A stretch of 32,381 nt of DNA, from positions 1 to 32,381 of IMG/VR virus record IMGVR_UViG_3300046010_004592; one strand, given 5' to 3'. Below, in pieces: positions 1 to 9,937 of the stretch (position 1 is the first letter of the stretch; each line of letters opens with the position of its first letter). A program made the position numbers and the translations under genes. The notes below the pieces were generated by a model. It was not told where the DNA came from. It saw only the letters and a list, made by a program, of their open reading frames with translations, and did not search any database. The stretch comes from a virus.

Positions 1-51
1 AAATGGGTTACCATTTAAGTCTTGTGCGCCAAATTTTGAAGCTGTTGTCAT
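1..51 (-). CDS. Start of a gene cut by the left window edge
   Basis: Seventeen codons are visible, beginning MTTASKFGAQDLNGNP, and the rest lies outside the window. The start is supported by an AGGAG ribosome site about 10 bases upstream and by a late-promoter box (GATAAATA) 29 bases upstream. It follows the 1581-aa fibre gene on the same strand, so it is probably another late structural gene. Seventeen residues are too few to assign a family. Confidence 0.7.
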   Translation of the reverse strand, partial: MTTASKFGAQDLNGNPF

Positions 52-79
52 TTTATTATAACTCCTAGATCGTTTTTAT

Positions 80-87
80 TATTTATC
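80..87 (-). promoter_or_regulatory. T4-type late promoter box GATAAATA
   Basis: The minus strand reads GATAAATA, one base from the T4 late consensus TATAAATA. The box overlaps the TGA stop of the upstream fibre gene and lies 29 bases before the ATG at 51. In T4 such boxes are read by the gp55/gp33/gp45-modified host polymerase; use here is inferred from sequence only. Confidence 0.6.
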
Positions 88-3000
88 ACCAAGCTGATGT
101 CCATAGGTTGTTTAGCGTTAAAACGCGATCAACATATTTTTTATTTGGTACATCGGTTGGATTTGTTGGTGCTGTGTTTTGTGTTGCAGTACCATTTAAG
201 GTTAATTGTGAACCTGCTGCATACGTATCAGTTGATCCAGATTCGTGTGTAATTGCAGATCCTGCTGCATAGTTTTCCGTAGATCCAGTTCCGTGATTAA
301 CACCGGTTGGGAATTGAACTTTGTTACCAGCTGCTGGTTGAATTACTAAATCAACGTTATTCAATGTAGTAATTACATTACTAGATTGAAAAATATTACC
401 AGCAGTTAAACTTGTTACTGCTAAGTTTGCACCACCTGCACCTAATTGGCTAGCAATAAATGTTTTAATTGCTCGTTGTGTAGGAATTAATGCATCACTA
501 TTTGCAGTAAATGTGCCATCTGTACTAAATTGGCTAATCGTTGCTCCACTGCCGCTAAGTTGTAAACTATATAATCCAGATAAGTTAAAATTACTAGCGT
601 TCAAAGTAGCAATACCAGTCGCTTGTTGTACAGTAAACAAATTACCTACGTTAAAGTTACCATCTTGGTCAGTACATGTATAGAATACACGTCCGCCACC
701 ATTTTGTGTAACTTGTGCTGCAGCGGTTGGCTGTACTAACGGGTTATTAGGATAGTTTGTAGAAACAACATTTCCTGTTCCGATTGCTAAAAAGTCATGT
801 CCAGTTAATCGTACTTGACTGTATTGCGCTCGTATTGTTACTGCAGTACCTTGATCAGGAGCTAATGCAACTGATAAAGATGGATTAATTTGTAATGTTG
901 CAGTGTAATTTCCAGCTGATCCAGATTGACTAGATACTAAAACTACAGCATAGAAGTTAGTATTTCCAGCAATTGCAATTGATGATCCAGGTGTAGGAAG
1001 ATCAGTCAGTGCTTCGATTGTTAAATAATAACCAGTTTGTAAGAATTCAGCAACACCGTCACCTGTAATAGTAGCAAGTGCAGTTGTATAGCTAGTACCT
1101 CTATTACCCCATGTTGGTTGTCCTAAAACTCCATTTTGTTTTCTTACAGTGTATGTACCTGCGCTCGATGCATTTGGATCAATGATATTCATTGTAATAG
1201 AACCGGTGTATCCAGAACCCGGATTAATGATTCTAATTGCACTAATTGCACTCCCTGAAACAACTGCTCTAGCTATTGCGCCTGAGCCGCCTGTGCCAGT
1301 AAATGTAATTCTTGGTTCAATGCTATAAGTTGTTGTTGAATCTAATGCGGTATGGACTAGTGTGCCAGCTACCGCAACATCCCAACCTGGAGTACCTGTT
1401 GATTCTTGGTAAATCGTAGCAACTTTTGTACCTGCATTAAATGCCTGAATATAGCCGTATTGTCCAGTACCTTTACCTGCAGTTAACATTATTCTCATAC
1501 CAATGTATTGTGATGCGCTTGCAGTATCAGCAGCCGATAATGTAATCGTAGTTGCATCACCGATTTGCGCAGAGTTTACAGCTCTAATGTAACCGTTACC
1601 ACCGTTAGCAATACGTACTTCAGCAATTGCATTATTAAAGATGTTAGGAGAACTAACTGCTGCATTAAATCCTGTTCCAGTGATTGAATATGTTGCTGTT
1701 GAATATTCTTGCCCGGCGTTTGAATATTCTAACCATAAAATATTGTTACCGTCAGTTAATACATTTGTTATAGTTGCGTGTTGAGCACGGTTAGTAACAG
1801 TACCTGTAATTGGAATTTCAGTAGCATCATATGTTTCAGAAACTGATCCTAATGTACCATATGAGTTGTTACCGTTTGTTGCACGAATTTTACCACCAGA
1901 CTCACTCAAATAACCAATGTAGTTGTAATATGTAAATACCGAAACAAGTTCTGTTCTAGCATTTGTTCCTGTACACCATACACCAATACCGTCATTAATA
2001 ACTTGTGTAAAATCGTTTGCAACGATCGATTTATTGCCGCCACTATGTAATGAACCGTCAATTTTTAAACCAACACACATTGTACCAATTGTTGTTACAT
2101 TTTGAACGTAAGGTGATCTAGATATAATCCATACTGATGTATCGTCAACACCAGTACCTGGATCTAAACTAACAAATGCACCTGCAGTTGGACGTTTCGT
2201 ACCATAGCTATTAACAGGACCTAACGTACCAGTTAAACCAGTAAGTGTCATATTTCTAACACCAGAACCACTTCTAACATAGAACATGTTTGATGTTAAG
2301 TAACCGGCAGCTGGCTGAACAATAGTACCGCGTAACTCGTCGCCTACTAATGCAACATTAGGCGGAATACTAATTGGTAAAATTTCGTCATATGTACCGT
2401 TTTTTACAAAAATAGTTGCAGTTTCGCCTTGGTTAGCTATTGGAATCGAAGTTGTACTAACTGCAGCTAGTGCGGTAGTAATAATTCCAAATAATGTTGT
2501 TATTTTAGTGCTTGCCCCAGATTCAGCAGTGTAGCTTAAATTAATAGTTTGCGATACTGGACTCGGAGCAGACATTAGGGTTTGATAATTTTGTGCAGGG
2601 GCAGTGTTGCTAAGTGCGTTTCCTGTTAATCCTAACAATTTTGTAATAGCTGCCTTAATGTATTCAATCTCAGCTGCTACGGTTGTATTAACAAGTGTAT
2701 TAGTACTACCTGGAGAAAAATATGATAATGCAGTTTCAACTGATTGACTATTACCGCCTCTAGAAATATCGTAAATCATTGCATCAACAATATACTTTGC
2801 ATCACGTTGAGTTCTAGTTGCATCAAACACTGAACTAGGAGTAAATGGTGAATTACTATTAGCTTTTTGATAAAGCATCCAATAATACATTTCTTTTACC
2901 ATCCAGTTTTTATTTGCAGTTAATAAGAATCTAGCATTAGGATTAAACACACCGTTAGTAACTGCATTACATGCATATTTGATAGTTCTCCATGGTTTAT

Positions 3001-4831
3001 CTAACGTAGGACCGTAATCTGCAGCATCGGTTCCGTTAGTAGAAACATAAAATACGTTATCAATAGTACCAAATGCATCCCATGTTGGCAATCCGTTCAT
3101 AACACGTAATACTTGTCCGTCTGATCCAATTCCTAATCTTGTGTCAGATCCACTACCTGATCTATATGTAATATCGCCTGCGGTTGTGTTAAACGAGTTT
3201 GCACTGCCTTGTGCTAATAGTGTCCAATAAGTACCGGTTATATCCGCATCCGGTCTATTGCCAGCAGCAGCAGTGTGAGATAAAATACATGAATATGATG
3301 TTGAAGTATATGATACAACATCACCTAATTTGTATTCAGTACCGCTTGTCCATGCACCTTTACTCATTAAACCGGTGCTTAATAATGTCCAAGTACTTGT
3401 ACTTGTTGGTGGTGCAGTGTTAGTATTATCTATAGTAGCAACATACGTATACGCACCGTATCTAACAACATGGCCAACTAAGTATGCAGTTGCACTAGAC
3501 CAATCTCCCATCATTTTAAAGCCGGTAGTAATTGGGCTCCAATTACTTAAACTTAATGATGGAGTATTGTTAACGTTATTTGTAGTTAATGATACGTAAG
3601 TATAACCACCATATGTAACTACATCACCTAATGTATATGAGTCAACTGTGTTCCAGGTATCTACATATTGCAATCCTTCAACAAATATACTAAAGTTTGT
3701 AGTATTAAATGTACTGTTTGAAGTATGAGATGTATTACAAATCCATACATCGGCGCCGTACTTAACGACGTCATTTACTTTGTACGCAACCGGTTGAGAC
3801 CAATCACCTACAAAATTAATACCGTTGACTAAAACATTCCAGTTTGATTGATTTGTTTCAAGTGCAGCTGCGCTAGTGTGGCCAGTTTGACAAATGTAAG
3901 TAGTTCCACCGTAAGTAACGATGTCACCAATTTTATAATAAGTAGTTGCACTCCATGAACCACTCCATGAAACACCGTCTACTAATAAAGACCAGTTTGC
4001 AGAATCTAAATAAAACCCACTATTTGCAGTTGAACTTGATGTATGTCCAGTTGTACAAATATATTCTTTTGCACCAAATTTAGCAATATCACCAATTTTG
4101 TAATATGTAGAAATTGTCCATGTACCTTTCCAAGTTTGTCCTGTAGTTAACGGATCCCAGTTTGTTGAAAGATCAGAGTAAAATCCGCCTGCTAAAACTG
4201 AACTAGAAGTATGCCCTAATTTACAAATATAGCCATTTGCACCGTAAGTAACAATATCTCCAATTTTGTAATATGTAGATGTACCCCATGCACCAATCCA
4301 AGTTTGGCCATCAGTTAGTAAAGTCCAATTTGATGCATCTGCATAAAAACCGCTGTTAGCAGTTGCACTTGAAGTATGTCCTGATGTACAAATATAATTC
4401 TTACCGCCAAACTTAACAATATCACCAATCTTATAAAATGTAGAAGTACCCCATGTACCAATGAATACATAACCATCTGATAATAATGTCCAGTGTGTAG
4501 TTAAATCAGAATAAAATCCGCTGTTAGCAGTTGCACTTGAAGTATGTCCTGATATACAAATATAGTCTTTTGCACCAAATTTAATAATATCATTTTCTTT
4601 ATATACAGTACTAGGTGCCCATGATCCAGCCCAACTAACACCATCTGACATTACTGTCCATTTTGGTGTAGCTGCAGTTAAGTCAGAATAAAACGCACCT
4701 GATGTATGCCCAACTAAACATACATAAGTTCTACCGCCGTACTTTACTATATCATCTTTAACATACGCGTGTGACGTGATCCATGAACCTTGCCAAACAA
4801 AACGTAGTCGTCCTAATTTAAACTCTGCCAT
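86..4831 (-). CDS. Giant tail-fibre/adhesin with ten carbohydrate-binding-like repeats and a beta-helix region
   Basis: The 1581-residue protein is a probable receptor-binding fibre. Residues about 11-545 hold ten repeats of about 50 residues with the pattern W-x-G-x-W ... Y-K-x-G-D-I-V-x-Y-G ... Y-I-C ... G-H-T-S, which resembles small aromatic-rich carbohydrate-binding modules (CBM5/12-like, by pattern only). A short G-D-I-T-Y-R-S-G motif follows, then FYVSTNGTDAADYG near residue 594, typical of right-handed beta-helix (DUF1565-like) fibres. Gly/Ser/Thr-rich beta sequence continues to the end, where PTDVPNKKYVD near the C-terminus resembles fibre-tip sequences. AAGGAA precedes the ATG. Polysaccharide binding at the cell surface is inferred; no catalytic motif was recognised. 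Confidence 0.8.
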   Translation of the reverse strand: MAEFKLGRLRFVWQGSWITSHAYVKDDIVKYGGRTYVCLVGHTSGAFYSDLTAATPKWTVMSDGVSWAGSWAPSTVYKENDIIKFGAKDYICISGHTSSATANSGFYSDLTTHWTLLSDGYVFIGTWGTSTFYKIGDIVKFGGKNYICTSGHTSSATANSGFYADASNWTLLTDGQTWIGAWGTSTYYKIGDIVTYGANGYICKLGHTSSSVLAGGFYSDLSTNWDPLTTGQTWKGTWTISTYYKIGDIAKFGAKEYICTTGHTSSSTANSGFYLDSANWSLLVDGVSWSGSWSATTYYKIGDIVTYGGTTYICQTGHTSAAALETNQSNWNVLVNGINFVGDWSQPVAYKVNDVVKYGADVWICNTSHTSNSTFNTTNFSIFVEGLQYVDTWNTVDSYTLGDVVTYGGYTYVSLTTNNVNNTPSLSLSNWSPITTGFKMMGDWSSATAYLVGHVVRYGAYTYVATIDNTNTAPPTSTSTWTLLSTGLMSKGAWTSGTEYKLGDVVSYTSTSYSCILSHTAAAGNRPDADITGTYWTLLAQGSANSFNTTAGDITYRSGSGSDTRLGIGSDGQVLRVMNGLPTWDAFGTIDNVFYVSTNGTDAADYGPTLDKPWRTIKYACNAVTNGVFNPNARFLLTANKNWMVKEMYYWMLYQKANSNSPFTPSSVFDATRTQRDAKYIVDAMIYDISRGGNSQSVETALSYFSPGSTNTLVNTTVAAEIEYIKAAITKLLGLTGNALSNTAPAQNYQTLMSAPSPVSQTINLSYTAESGASTKITTLFGIITTALAAVSTTSIPIANQGETATIFVKNGTYDEILPISIPPNVALVGDELRGTIVQPAAGYLTSNMFYVRSGSGVRNMTLTGLTGTLGPVNSYGTKRPTAGAFVSLDPGTGVDDTSVWIISRSPYVQNVTTIGTMCVGLKIDGSLHSGGNKSIVANDFTQVINDGIGVWCTGTNARTELVSVFTYYNYIGYLSESGGKIRATNGNNSYGTLGSVSETYDATEIPITGTVTNRAQHATITNVLTDGNNILWLEYSNAGQEYSTATYSITGTGFNAAVSSPNIFNNAIAEVRIANGGNGYIRAVNSAQIGDATTITLSAADTASASQYIGMRIMLTAGKGTGQYGYIQAFNAGTKVATIYQESTGTPGWDVAVAGTLVHTALDSTTTYSIEPRITFTGTGGSGAIARAVVSGSAISAIRIINPGSGYTGSITMNIIDPNASSAGTYTVRKQNGVLGQPTWGNRGTSYTTALATITGDGVAEFLQTGYYLTIEALTDLPTPGSSIAIAGNTNFYAVVLVSSQSGSAGNYTATLQINPSLSVALAPDQGTAVTIRAQYSQVRLTGHDFLAIGTGNVVSTNYPNNPLVQPTAAAQVTQNGGGRVFYTCTDQDGNFNVGNLFTVQQATGIATLNASNFNLSGLYSLQLSGSGATISQFSTDGTFTANSDALIPTQRAIKTFIASQLGAGGANLAVTSLTAGNIFQSSNVITTLNNVDLVIQPAAGNKVQFPTGVNHGTGSTENYAAGSAITHESGSTDTYAAGSQLTLNGTATQNTAPTNPTDVPNKKYVDRVLTLNNLWTSAW
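3197..4801 (-). repeat. Ten tandem CBM-like repeats within the fibre gene
   Basis: Repeat starts are marked by W/F/Y-x-G-x-W at residues about 13, 67, 123, 178, 234, 289, 340, 389, 440 and 490 of the fibre. Repeats 2 and 3 are nearly identical at DNA level over the segment encoding GHTSSATANSGFY (plus-strand about 4345-4400 and 4515-4565), which indicates recent duplication. Repeats 8-10 are the most diverged and repeats 8 and 9 lose the HTS motif. Confidence 0.85.
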
Positions 4832-4857
4832 TTGTTAATTCCTTAAAATATATTTTA

Positions 4858-4865
4858 TATTTATT
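4858..4865 (-). promoter_or_regulatory. Late promoter box AATAAATA
   Basis: The minus strand reads AATAAATA, one base off TATAAATA, overlapping the TAA stop of the 121-aa gene and 27 bases before the ATG of the 1581-aa fibre. It would give the fibre its own late transcript. Confidence 0.5.
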
Positions 4866-5229
4866 ACGCATTGTCGGGACCATTGTAACTATATCTTTGA
4901 TTTACTCTAGCTACAAATTCGCCATTGCTGTTTATGTAATAATAAATGTTTCTGTCGTCCCATCTCATTTGTTCATAATTTAAATTAGGGTAGATTAAAT
5001 TATGGTATATATCGCGTCCTTCCAAGAAATCAACCCCAACATCAAATTCAGTAAAATTGTCAATTTCGTCTCCAGGAGCGTTTATTTGAATCGAATCAGT
5101 ATTACTTAACTGATCAACTTTTGAAATATAAAGGTCACCGTCATCAGTTCTGCGAAGTGCATACAAATATCGAGGTGCACCTCCTAAATCGTCAGTTGAT
5201 TGACCATATACGTTATTGCTATTACTCAT
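4864..5229 (-). CDS. Small virion-associated protein, unknown function (121 aa)
   Basis: This acidic, Asp/Asn/Tyr-rich protein has no recognised domain. It starts MSNSNNVYGQSTDDLGG and contains a Tyr-rich stretch (RNIYYYINSNGEF). AAGGAAAT lies directly upstream of the ATG, right after the stop of the 109-aa gene, so the two are probably co-translated. Its place between two fibre genes suggests a structural or fibre-accessory role, by context only. Confidence 0.7.
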   Translation of the reverse strand: MSNSNNVYGQSTDDLGGAPRYLYALRRTDDGDLYISKVDQLSNTDSIQINAPGDEIDNFTEFDVGVDFLEGRDIYHNLIYPNLNYEQMRWDDRNIYYYINSNGEFVARVNQRYSYNGPDNA

Positions 5230-5238
5230 GTTATTTCC

Positions 5239-5568
5239 TTATATAACTTCGGCGTAACTAATTACTGCATCTACGCTATTTGTAGTATCGCTAGTAATTG
5301 TTAAGATACAATTGCCTGCTATAATTAATTTTTCGCCGTTAGTAATAACCTTAGAGCTAGTATACGGTTGAATAATTAAATTGTTAATATATACACCTGT
5401 TACTCCGTTTGAATCAGTAACTGAAATATCTACAAATATTTCATTGTCTGTAGTATTTGCTAAATTGCACCCGATGACTGTAAAATAACTAGTTGCACCT
5501 GGGGTTAATGCTTGAATTGGAGTAGTTCCAATATCTTTCTTTACTGTTGTTCTTAAAAATGTAGCCAT
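5239..5568 (-). CDS. Small beta-rich structural protein (109 aa)
   Basis: The predicted product is beta-strand rich, without signal peptide or membrane segment. Its pattern (TVIGCNLAN ... YINNLIIQPY ... ITNGEKLIIA ... a final S-x-x-x-V) parallels the 113-aa protein encoded at 14128-14469, suggesting the same fold. The gene starts 3 bases after the stop of the 1421-aa fibre and has only a weak GGA ahead of it, so translation is probably coupled. A virion-decoration or fibre-linker role is a guess. Confidence 0.7.
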   Translation of the reverse strand: MATFLRTTVKKDIGTTPIQALTPGATSYFTVIGCNLANTTDNEIFVDISVTDSNGVTGVYINNLIIQPYTSSKVITNGEKLIIAGNCILTITSDTTNSVDAVISYAEVI

Positions 5569-5571
5569 TGC

Positions 5572-8500
5572 TTATCCAAAAATTAATGCGGATGCTAATC
5601 CAATTTCGTTTGCTGCAGCAGTAGTAACACCGCCGGTGTCACCTGCAACACTGTTCCATGTTAACCCGTTAAATAATTCAACAACACCGTATGCAGTATT
5701 AAATCTCATCATGCCAGTTTCTGGATTAGACGGCCGATTAGTTGCAGTATCACCAACCGGAATTACTACCCCGCCAGTTCCTGCAAATTTAACATAACCA
5801 GTACCGCTATTAACAAATTCAGTAACTGCATTTGGTACTACATTTGTTATTGTATCATTAGATACACGTAAATTTCCAAGATGTACTCCACCGGTTCCTG
5901 ATGCAGTAATATTAATATCAGTATCAGCTACTAACGTAGTAATGGTATTACCATTAATATCTAAATTATTAGTTTGAAACCTTTCTGTAAATAATTTTTC
6001 GTTGTCAATAGTTGCTGTTAAATGATTATTAGCATAAAAATATAATATGTTATCGTTAGCACCAGGTGATGATTCTGCTAATATACGAGTATTACCGCTA
6101 TTATCTATAACTCCGCTAAGTTGTAACCAAAATCCGTCAACCGTTATTACTATTCGTGTTCCGCCGCCGATTGTAGCGATGCCTGTAGTATATCCAGTTC
6201 CAGGAGTTGTAATTGTAATACCAGTTATACTAATACTGCAACGTGCATCATTGTTTCCACCGATAATTACAATACCAGTTTGTCCAATAAATCCAGCAAT
6301 GGTATCATATTGTACTGCCGAAAGTATAGATCCAGGAACTTTTACTGTATAACTTTCATATCTAGATAATGTAGTATTATACCTTATCATTCCGTTAGTA
6401 GGTAATAACGGTCTTTCTAATGTAGTACCAACTGGAATTTTTAAACTAGTAGTACTATCAATTATAACTCCGCCTGTTCCTTGTGGAGTTAATGTTATAT
6501 CAGAGTTGGTTGCGATACTAGCAATACCGTTATCGGTAATTTTTAATCCTTCAACAATGACTCCACCGGTACCTGTTCCAAAAATTTCTAAATCAGTATC
6601 TGTTACATTAGTGTAAATTGAGTTATTTGATATTGTAATTTCTGGTAACTCTAAGTCACCTGTACTTGTAATATTCCCAGTTACTGTAATTGTACCACTT
6701 GTACTAATGTCTCCAGTTTGAGTAATATCACCGGTTTGAGTAATATCACCAGTAATTCCGACATCTTGTAAATAAGTAGTACCAGTTGTAACAGTTAAAT
6801 TTTGAGTAACTGTTAAATTTTGATCAATCTGTACATTATTTGACGGTACATAAACTTGTCCGCTACCATTTGCAGTTAATGTTAAATCATCATTGTTTAA
6901 TGTTGTGCTAATAGTGTTGTTGTCAATTACTAACCCATCTATTTCTGCACGACTTAAAAATGCATTGTTCCATCGTAAATTAGTAGTACCTAAATCATAA
7001 AAAGCAGTAGTTGCTGGAACAATATTACTTGTGATTCCAGCAGTAAATGTAACAGTATCAGTAGATTGATCACCAATTGTAATGTTTCCGCCAATAGTAA
7101 CATCACCAGTAACATCTAAATTACCAGTTACATATGTATTGTTTTGTAAATTAATTGCACCGTTTGCTGCAGTTACATTTATATTCCCTGACAAACTTTC
7201 AATTGTATTACCGCTAATTTTAATATTACCAGTAGTAATATCTTGCGATGTAATAGATGTAGTATGTGTCCCATCACTAAAAGATACACCAGTAGTACTT
7301 GTAATTGTTAAATTTTGATTGTTGAATAACACATCACCACTATGCTGATCAATGTAGAAGCTATCGCCAACTCTAAAATCACCTTCTTCATTAATAGTCG
7401 TGTAATAAACTTGAGCATTGTTAAGTTTTACAATCTCGTATGGATCAACATCAGGATTTTCAGGTCCTTCATTATGTGGAGTATTTGATGAGTCTTTCCC
7501 TGAACCAGTATATGAAAAGTTGTGACTAGTTAAGTTCAGTACAACTCCGTCACCGTCAGCGTATACGCCGTAAGTACCGTATATATTTGCAGATCCAATT
7601 GATCGTAATTCAACACCAAAATCGCTATAGTCTGCAAAGTTAATAATACTTGCAGTTCCGCCTGCTGAAGATCTAATGTCCTGGAACGTAATACCATTAT
7701 CTAAAATAGTAGTCGAGTTGTTACTTCCATCAAAATGTAATAATAATACTGTAGATAAATCGCCTAATGATTCTGAACTAGGAACTACAAATGTACCAGT
7801 GTACCTTGCAATACCTTTACAAATTCTAACACCGTCAATATATCCAGTAAATCCTAATGTGTTATCAAACCGAGCACCTATGCGTACAGGACTTTGAATA
7901 TACACAGTAGTGTCTGTATAAGTAGACCCTGACTGCACACCGTTAATAAATATTTTAGATGATGTACCGGCGCGTGATAATGCAACATGTGTCCACGTAT
8001 TCACTGCAACTACATCAGTAGATGTGATTACTGCAGTACCATTAACAGTAAATGCAACTTGATTAATAGAATTTAATGATAGCACGATTGCAGATTGTGG
8101 AGTACTAGTACGCATATCAATTAAAATTTGAGTTGCTCCAGAATTAACTGTTTGATACACCCATAATTCAATAGTAAAATCACCACTACCAAAAGTAAAA
8201 TCAGGTTGGCTAGCAATGTTAAGAAAGTCACCAGTACCGTCTAAGTATAAACTTGAGTTGCCAAACTTATATTCACTAGTTGATATTTTAGCATTTCCGT
8301 TAGCGAAAATTGCTTTAGGGATTCTATCTGATATAGTCTGAAATCCACTTTGTTTTCCTGTTAGGTTTACAAAGTTACCATCAAAACTATCAATAGTTCC
8401 AGATGCAAGAACAGTAGTACCGTTAGTATCGTAATATGTGACGGTATTTCCAACGTTCCATGTGCCTGCTTTATTGTTAATTTTTAATCTAGTTTTACCA

Positions 8501-9837
8501 ATACCTGCAAATCCAGTTGTGCCTGAATACGCATAAATTCCTTTATCAGCAAAGTAAGTAAACGAATTTAACCATTCAATTCTAACACCGTTAGTTGCAA
8601 CAATAGTTTCTTGATTAGGTGTAATAAATGTAGCAGAGTGAAATAATGCAGTTACTTCTTTACTGGCAGAGTTTGCAATGCTACCATCAAAGAACGCACC
8701 CTTACCTGCATCGTTGCTGTCGTATCCATACGGATCAGTAGTGCTAGTAGTCGAACCTTTAGTAATAACAGAAATGTTTCTCATGTAAGGGCTACGAGAA
8801 GATACTAAGAAATTAGATGCAAATCTAAATGCATATCCGGTATTATCGGTTTCATTATATCTGTATCCGCTAATAGTTAAATCTTCAATTGTAGTTTCAC
8901 CATTCAGCAAGAATGCATCTTTATCAATAGTGCCTGCAGTTGGTTGAATAGTTACTGATCTTATTCCCGCACCTTTAACGGTAACACCTGCAGGAATAGT
9001 CATTGGAAATATTTCTGTATATGTACCAGAATAAATATAAACTGTTGTGCCTGCTACTGCTAACGATAGAGCATGTTTAATAGATGCAACTGGATTGTTT
9101 TCATGTACACCTGCATTAGAATCGTTACCGCTAGTTGCAACATAAATTGTGTTGCCTTGTGGTAAGATTAAGTCAATACCGTTAACATGTAATGTATCTG
9201 AAACAATGTTAGTTGCTTGTATGTTGCTAATATAACTAGTACCCCAAGCATGTCCGCTTGCAGTAGGATCACTACCTAAATCGTAAGTATTGGTTGCGTC
9301 TGGGTTAATGTTACTGGTAATTTCTGCATTAAACGTAACACTATCGGTATTTGCATCACCTAAGGTGATATTACCGTCAGCAGTAATTGTACCAGTAGCA
9401 TGTATGTTACCAGCAACGTAAACGTCAGAGTTGATATTAACTTGACCGGTACCGTTAGTTTTAATTTCTAAATTAGAATTAGCAGTAGTTGCTTGGATAA
9501 TGTTTGATGAGATTTGTATGTTGTTGTCAACAAGTAATTTACTTTGATATACAACAGGATTAGATCCGGATGGTTCTAAACTAATAACACTGTTGCTACT
9601 AGAAATTATATTAGAATTTAAAGTAAATGAAGCAATGTTAGCTTGAGTAGTTGTTTCTAAATTAGTTGTGCGGGTAGTGCCGGTGACGTCAAGTGTGTAT
9701 TGTGGTGTTGCATTCTTAATGCCAATTCGCCCGTTTACTACATCTAAAAATAATAAGTCGGTCTCAAAGGCTAAATTTACACCATCACGAAGAAGGTTTG
9801 CCTTTAAGAGCGGACCAGAAATTCGACCAACAGCCAT
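5572..9837 (-). CDS. Beta-helix tail fibre with inserted LamG-like domain (1421 aa)
   Basis: The first about 50 residues (GRISGPLL, NLAFETDLLFLDV, RIGIKNATP) match the N-terminus of the 1044-aa fibre and probably form the virion-attachment region. IYVATSGNDSNAGVHENNP at about 231-249 and GTYTEIFPMTIPAGVTVKG at 271-289 are beta-helix (DUF1565-like) signatures. Residues about 515-705 (LYLDGTGDFLNI, FTIELWVY, WTHVALSR, IFINGV, IGARFD, GYIDGVRI) look like a laminin-G/concanavalin sugar-binding domain that the paralogue lacks. Two copies of a fibre module with R-(Y/F)-N-T followed by an E/Y-rich strand occur in the last third. AAGGAGA precedes the ATG. The leader is unusually long (about 100 bases). 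Confidence 0.85.
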   Translation of the reverse strand: MAVGRISGPLLKANLLRDGVNLAFETDLLFLDVVNGRIGIKNATPQYTLDVTGTTRTTNLETTTQANIASFTLNSNIISSSNSVISLEPSGSNPVVYQSKLLVDNNIQISSNIIQATTANSNLEIKTNGTGQVNINSDVYVAGNIHATGTITADGNITLGDANTDSVTFNAEITSNINPDATNTYDLGSDPTASGHAWGTSYISNIQATNIVSDTLHVNGIDLILPQGNTIYVATSGNDSNAGVHENNPVASIKHALSLAVAGTTVYIYSGTYTEIFPMTIPAGVTVKGAGIRSVTIQPTAGTIDKDAFLLNGETTIEDLTISGYRYNETDNTGYAFRFASNFLVSSRSPYMRNISVITKGSTTSTTDPYGYDSNDAGKGAFFDGSIANSASKEVTALFHSATFITPNQETIVATNGVRIEWLNSFTYFADKGIYAYSGTTGFAGIGKTRLKINNKAGTWNVGNTVTYYDTNGTTVLASGTIDSFDGNFVNLTGKQSGFQTISDRIPKAIFANGNAKISTSEYKFGNSSLYLDGTGDFLNIASQPDFTFGSGDFTIELWVYQTVNSGATQILIDMRTSTPQSAIVLSLNSINQVAFTVNGTAVITSTDVVAVNTWTHVALSRAGTSSKIFINGVQSGSTYTDTTVYIQSPVRIGARFDNTLGFTGYIDGVRICKGIARYTGTFVVPSSESLGDLSTVLLLHFDGSNNSTTILDNGITFQDIRSSAGGTASIINFADYSDFGVELRSIGSANIYGTYGVYADGDGVVLNLTSHNFSYTGSGKDSSNTPHNEGPENPDVDPYEIVKLNNAQVYYTTINEEGDFRVGDSFYIDQHSGDVLFNNQNLTITSTTGVSFSDGTHTTSITSQDITTGNIKISGNTIESLSGNINVTAANGAINLQNNTYVTGNLDVTGDVTIGGNITIGDQSTDTVTFTAGITSNIVPATTAFYDLGTTNLRWNNAFLSRAEIDGLVIDNNTISTTLNNDDLTLTANGSGQVYVPSNNVQIDQNLTVTQNLTVTTGTTYLQDVGITGDITQTGDITQTGDISTSGTITVTGNITSTGDLELPEITISNNSIYTNVTDTDLEIFGTGTGGVIVEGLKITDNGIASIATNSDITLTPQGTGGVIIDSTTSLKIPVGTTLERPLLPTNGMIRYNTTLSRYESYTVKVPGSILSAVQYDTIAGFIGQTGIVIIGGNNDARCSISITGITITTPGTGYTTGIATIGGGTRIVITVDGFWLQLSGVIDNSGNTRILAESSPGANDNILYFYANNHLTATIDNEKLFTERFQTNNLDINGNTITTLVADTDINITASGTGGVHLGNLRVSNDTITNVVPNAVTEFVNSGTGYVKFAGTGGVVIPVGDTATNRPSNPETGMMRFNTAYGVVELFNGLTWNSVAGDTGGVTTAAANEIGLASALIFG
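7630..8502 (-). other. LamG-containing cassette absent from the paralogous fibre
   Basis: Aligned by eye, both fibres share EWLNSFTYFA(D/N)KGIY followed by GFA, and then rejoin at (V/S)ELRS ... NIYGTYG. In the 1044-aa protein the two blocks are almost adjacent (residues 401-425 and 432-446). In the 1421-aa protein about 290 residues separate them, and these include the LamG-like domain at about 7723-8295. This is a domain insertion in one paralogue or a loss from the other. Confidence 0.7.
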
Positions 9838-9847
9838 ATACTCTCCT

Positions 9848-9927
9848 TAACCACCGTGTTTCACGGCTAACCACCTTACATTGCGGGTTTACCACAGTTT
9901 CGTCTCGTGGGATTTTGGTCCATCCCA
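9848..9927 (-). promoter_or_regulatory. Structured leader of the 1421-aa fibre mRNA
   Basis: Two perfect hairpins are seen. One is TGGGAT pairing with ATCCCA (9908-9913 with 9922-9927). The other is CCGTG-AAA-CACGG (9854-9866), which is framed by a direct repeat GGTGGTTA (9848-9855 and 9868-9875). The ribosome site AAGGAGA abuts the second repeat. Most other genes here have leaders below 30 bases. A translational control element is possible but unproven. Confidence 0.4.
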
Positions 9928-9937
9928 TCAGTAAAAG

